64,000 nt of DNA from Drosophila pseudoobscura. Lineage: Eukaryota > Arthropoda > Insecta > Diptera > Drosophilidae. Shown piece by piece: positions 60,565 to 64,000 of the stretch. The stretch covers positions 17,174,001 to 17,238,000 of the forward strand of contig NC_046679.1 of assembly GCF_009870125.1 (NCBI RefSeq), written 5' to 3'. The notes under the pieces were generated by a model that saw only the letters and a program-made list of their open reading frames with translations, made no database searches and had not been told where the DNA came from. The first letter of the stretch is position 1. Every line of letters begins with the position of its first letter. The position numbers were made by a program, and so were the translations under genes.

Positions 60565-61356
60565 CCCATTGCCAGGCCCTCCTAGATGACTGGGGGGTTC
60601 TAAACGAGTTGTGCTGACGACCTTAGCAATTAAATTTCCTCAGCATAATCGAATGGCGAAGAAAACCCCCGAAATCAAGAGCCCCGGGCAGATAGAGGCA
60701 ACAAACAGAAATTAGGCACGCAAAAAATAAGAATAACAATATCATTTCTACACAACAAAAACAACCTGTTCCCCCTTTATCCCCAACCACTCTAGCACCC
60801 AGATTCTCGCTTCGTTCGGTTCTAATTATGTTTGACCCGCGGGGGGAGTATCGAGCCCCTGGAACTTTTTAATGAAGTCTCTTTCGAGACATACCCTACG
60901 ATCTTCAAGTAAAAATATTTCAGTTCTTTGGCTCTCAGAACTACTCGAAAATATCCTTATGTACGTTAGTGCTTAAAGATATTGAAGGAGTTGAAAGTTC
61001 TGCGACAGTATTGTATTTTCTAAACTGTTTCTCAACTGCGAACTCCTACGCTTGAAACTAGGCTCCAACAAAAAGGTATTCAGAATGTTCATGAGCATCA
61101 TTAGCCAACTCCTAAAGTTCTCTCTTTGCCTTGAATATAAGTTTCGAAAACGAAAACTTTGGCTTTGGAAAACATCTAAACAGAAATACACAACCTGGTA
61201 ATATTATATCCAGTATTTAAACAAGTACTAGATTCGAGTGTCTCAGCCAATTAATCAAAGATTTGTTTCATTCTTAATAAATATTTAGGAGATCACAAAG
61301 TCCCCCGAAAAAGAGGGAAGCAAGTAAATAGGACAATTTCTATTCCTCTTTTTCAG
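60565..61356. other. AT-rich intergenic interval
   Basis: No frame of interest. The only listed-length frame (60973-61191, minus) is AT-driven with no signal or splice support. Confidence 0.45.
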
Positions 61357-61590
61357 ATGGTACAAAACAAATGTTGTACTAGGCAGATTGCTCATACAAA
61401 ATATTTGACAGCTAAGACAGGTATACACACTATCACAATAAGTATCCGAATCACCCAATGCTAGGATGTTTTCTTTGAATTAACGAACAATGTTTACCCC
61501 CAAATCTTAGCTCCAACGAACTCTGAAACACAAAGATTAGTCTTTAAACCTATTTGCTTCAATATAGTTATATATATCTCTCCATATTAG
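61357..61590 (+). CDS. Hypothetical two-exon frame in AT-rich DNA
   Basis: CTCTTTTTCAG is followed by ATG at 61357 and an open 64-base exon ending ACAG before GTATAC (61421). An acceptor, CAAATCTTAG, at 61510 starts a phase-matched second exon that stays open to TAG at 61590, giving 47 residues. Two acceptors and one donor line up, but such sites are frequent in AT-rich DNA and the peptide has no recognisable feature. Low confidence. Confidence 0.15.
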
Positions 61591-61675
61591 GAGGTTGCAG
61601 TACTGAAATCCCGCACCTCCCAACTGGAGAAGAGTATTTTGTGCTTCTGTTTTATACGTCATGAAATGAATGTAC

Positions 61676-61716
61676 TATATACCCCCTCGCATGAGTCAGT
61701 TTGTTGGGGATATATA
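61676..61716 (+). other. Imperfect hairpin containing a TATA box
   Basis: TATATACCCC (61676-61685) pairs with GGGGATATATA (61706-61716) except for one bulged base; the loop is 20 bases. The right arm includes the TATATAAATA element at 61711-61720. Confidence 0.5.
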
Positions 61717-61778
61717 AATAAATACGAGTAAGCTCTGTGGGTAAACAGTTTGACGCAATTCAGATGGCAAGAGAACAG
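61711..61778 (+). promoter_or_regulatory. Candidate TATA promoter and short first exon
   Basis: TATATAAATA at 61711, an ACAGTTT Inr-like site about 34 bases on, then ATG at 61764 and five codons (MAREQ) ending ACAG before GTAAAC. This is the layout of a TATA-driven gene with a very short first coding exon on the plus strand. No second exon could be assigned in the remaining 2.2 kb. It may start a gene running past the right edge. Confidence 0.25.
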
Positions 61779-63588
61779 GTAAACCATCTCTAATCCAATT
61801 AAATATATATTCATACATATGTGGGTATATATGTATTTATATATGTATGTCTATGTGAATATGTTATTTCATTTGTCGGCATCTAATGCTCATTAAGAGA
61901 TTTCGTAAGCACTGGCCACATGTGAGCTGTTTACAATTTTGAGAAGCCGCCCCGAGCGCTGCCCAAACGATACGTATTTATAAGCCATAAATAACGTGTA
62001 AACAAAAACCTGCCACAAACAACAAGCATACGCCCGGTGGGGCCAGGGCAGGCCTGGGCCCCAGGACCTTCCTCTGGCAATGTTGTGGCAGCAGCCGCAG
62101 CGACAACAACAGCAATAGTAACAACATCGCGGCCAAATTATAAGGCTATAAAAGGCAATAAAAAAACTTTGCGATATCAAATTACAACGCCCTCATAAAG
62201 TTATAAAAGTTTCGAGCGTATCAAACAAAGCACGTTCCGCCCCGCCCCCGCCCCCGCCCCTGCTCCTGCTCCTGCCCACCTCGCTTGATCCCCTCTCCGA
62301 CCGCCATCTTTGGGGAGCAGGCCTAATATTTTCAATAACAAATCAATCAGCTGCGGCTGCTGCCTCGACGGTCAACATGGATAATCAGTTCGAGCGGCTT
62401 TTACCCCTCCTCTCCGGATCCTGTGAGGGATGCTGCCAGCTGCCAGCAGCTTGGGCGAGGGCGTGGGCGAGGGCGTGGGCGAGGGCGTGGGCGAGGGCGA
62501 CTGTGTGAGAATTGGCATGGATAGGGTCCAGAGTGGGCGGGCGTATTTTTGAAGGTGCCGTAGATTTATTGAGACACGATTTCGATAAGAACAGCGCTAT
62601 TAAAATGGCCAAAAGCAGAAGAAATGAGATGAAACAGAGGCTCATCGAAGCTTGAATACTCTACCGTGGTTTCAGAAATTACTTCCGCATCATCTTCAGT
62701 TCTCTAAGGATCTAAACTATGAATTCCGACTGCGACATGTGGGACGGTGCATGTTTCAAGAACCTATATTGCAACTTGCTACAGCATCAAGCATGAATAT
62801 TCAGGTCTCCCCGCCCAAAGTGTCAACATAATTGCTCCTCCACAACGCACCGTGTATATCCCGTGAAAGTGTAGACTAACAAGGCCCGTTGCAAGACTGC
62901 GTTTCGATAGCAAGAAATTTTTCTCTTGGCAAAAAATGGGAAAAAGAACAAAGTCGCGGACGAGGACGAGGGCGAAGGCGAAGGCGAAGGCGAAAAAAAC
63001 GAAAACTTTTATCAATGTTGGCGTATGGCTTTTCCATGGCGCTGTGTGGGTGTGTGGGTGCCCTCCACACTAAGGTCAAGGGATAACAAAAGGCGTAAAT
63101 TTAAAGCCCAGTTAATTTTTTAACAATAAAGGGCGCTTGTCAAGGCGAAATTTTACAGCAAACGTTTAATCTTAAACGACTTAGGGGCCTAAGAAGGGAG
63201 AAGACGAGATTGGAAAGACGGATAGGACCCGCCAGTGGCAGCATCAGCAGCACCAGCAGCTCCAGCAGCTGGGAGCAATGGATTGCTTTGTTATAAATAG
63301 GAAAAGCAAACGAGAAAAGAAGGAATTAAATGCTTCCTCTGCTAAACAATGGAGGAGCGTGGGGCAGCAACGGATCTGCCAATCACTGGGAAAGCTTCTG
63401 TTGATGAGCGAGCGGCAATGCAAATGACAAGGAAATTAAGTGAGCCAAAGAGCAGGCAGGCAGATGTATTTCGAACTCAATTAAAACGTGCTCGATTGCA
63501 CTGTTATTTCACATTCTTCTATTCTATTTGTAGGCCATAACACTAGTCAGTCACGTCACGGATTGTGATGCTGGTGGGGTGTTTGTAT
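61779..63588. other. Intergenic interval with minisatellite
   Basis: Contains TATG-type tetranucleotides near 61.82-61.86 kb, GCCCCC runs near 62.24 kb, the 12-base minisatellite listed separately and a GGCGAA array near 62.97 kb. No gene was seen. Confidence 0.45.
62453..62500. repeat. 12-base minisatellite, four copies
   Basis: GGGCGAGGGCGT repeated three times, then a fourth copy ending in A. The copies are otherwise identical, indicating recent slippage or unequal exchange. Confidence 0.9.
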
Positions 63589-63972
63589 TTAGCGACCAAA
63601 GCCAAAGCCACCTCCTGGTCCTCCGCCAAAGCCGCCACCGGGCCCGCCGAAACCACCGCCGCCAAAACCGCCTCCTGGTCGTCCGCCGAAGCCACCTCCA
63701 GGTCCTCCGCCAAAGCCGCCACCGGGCCCGCCGAAACCACCGCCGCCAAATCCGCCTCCTGGTCGACCGCCAAAGCCGCCGGGCCCGCCGAAACCACCGC
63801 CGCCAAAACCTCCTCCTGGTCTTCCTCCGAATCCTCCGAATTGACGTGCCTGACGCACAGACACCGGCTCTGAGACACCTGCATCCACATCGAGCAGCGT
63901 AGTGGCCGCGTTGGAGCTGGCGACCAGGGCAAGGACGAGGGCCGCCAGGACGAGGCAAGTAAATGTGCGCAT
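63589..63972 (-). CDS. Glycine-rich secreted prepropeptide (GGGFGG repeats)
   Basis: Single exon, 127 residues. I take the ATG at 63972, because an upstream extension would need a GTG start. Residues 1-22 are a signal peptide ending SNA. Residues 23-39 are a short acidic propeptide. Arg40-Gln-Ala-Arg43 precedes Gln44-Phe-Gly-Gly. The rest is almost wholly GGFGG, GGPGG and GRPGGGFGG repeats in longer near-identical blocks, with Arg only at repeat starts. It is therefore less basic than its neighbour. The DNA at 63605-63840 is correspondingly repetitive and may vary in length between strains. The promoter lies at or beyond the right edge. It is the third member of the R-x-x-R then Q-(F/V)-G family. 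Confidence 0.8.
   Translation of the reverse strand: MRTFTCLVLAALVLALVASSNAATTLLDVDAGVSEPVSVRQARQFGGFGGRPGGGFGGGGFGGPGGFGGRPGGGFGGGGFGGPGGGFGGGPGGGFGGRPGGGFGGGGFGGPGGGFGGGPGGGFGFGR
63605..63840 (-). repeat. Coding repeat array of glycine-rich gene
   Basis: Internal tandem repeats, with units of roughly 27-30 bases nested in a larger duplicated block, encode GGPGGGFGG and GRPGGGFGG. The near identity at DNA level implies recent homogenisation. Confidence 0.75.
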
Positions 63973-64000
63973 TTTGGACAAACTTCTTTCACTAATCACC

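Noticed and set aside
1..64000. tRNA, rRNA, known fly microRNA seeds, CRISPR arrays, transposase or reverse-transcriptase motifs
   Set aside because: Scanned by eye for B-box GGTTCRANTCC, common mature microRNA sequences and catalytic motifs; no convincing match. A covariance-model and repeat-library search would be needed to exclude weak cases.

Overview
The window looks like insect, most likely Drosophila, chromosomal DNA. The supported genes have short introns (about 50-180 bases) with GT-AG ends. Several small genes carry TATA boxes about 30 bases before a short leader. The rest is dense in CA, CAG/CTG and GA microsatellites. The subgroup cannot be fixed by eye; the microsatellite density would fit the obscura or virilis lineages. 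No rRNA, tRNA, CRISPR array, transposase or other bacterial-type feature was seen.

Layout. At the left end (2.58-3.17 kb, minus strand) is a three-exon gene. It encodes a 100-residue secreted protein made of a signal peptide and one complete six-cysteine CLIP domain, with no protease domain. From about 3.2 to 40.8 kb I find no convincing protein gene. That stretch is microsatellite-rich intergenic or intronic DNA with one plausible untranslated first exon ending in a strong donor (11.58-11.73 kb), a perfect Ohler motif 1 core-promoter element (8.86 kb) and a small Asn/Ser-rich frame (29.7 kb).

From 40.8 to 44 kb there is a cluster of small exon-like candidates: a signal-peptide exon preceded by an overlapping upstream ORF, a promoter with motif 1 and an E-box followed by a coding-like frame, a tiny three-exon gene whose middle exon arose from an 88-base tandem duplication, and a membrane-segment frame on the minus strand. 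None of these matches a family I recognise, and each is given as a hypothesis.

The right part (46.1 kb, then 58.9-64.0 kb) holds four single-exon minus-strand genes for small secreted glycine-rich proteins. Three of them share one design: signal peptide, acidic propeptide, an Arg-x-x-Arg processing site, then Gln-(Phe/Val)-Gly starting a glycine-rich mature region. They look like a tandem family of prepropeptides, either structural or defence peptides. The fourth, 12.4 kb away, is a more distant relative rich in Gly, Tyr and Pro. Between them lie a few AT-biased open frames whose status is open.

The CLIP protein and the glycine-rich peptides are all secreted. Both kinds occur in extracellular proteolysis, immunity and cuticle settings, but nothing in the sequence ties them into one pathway.
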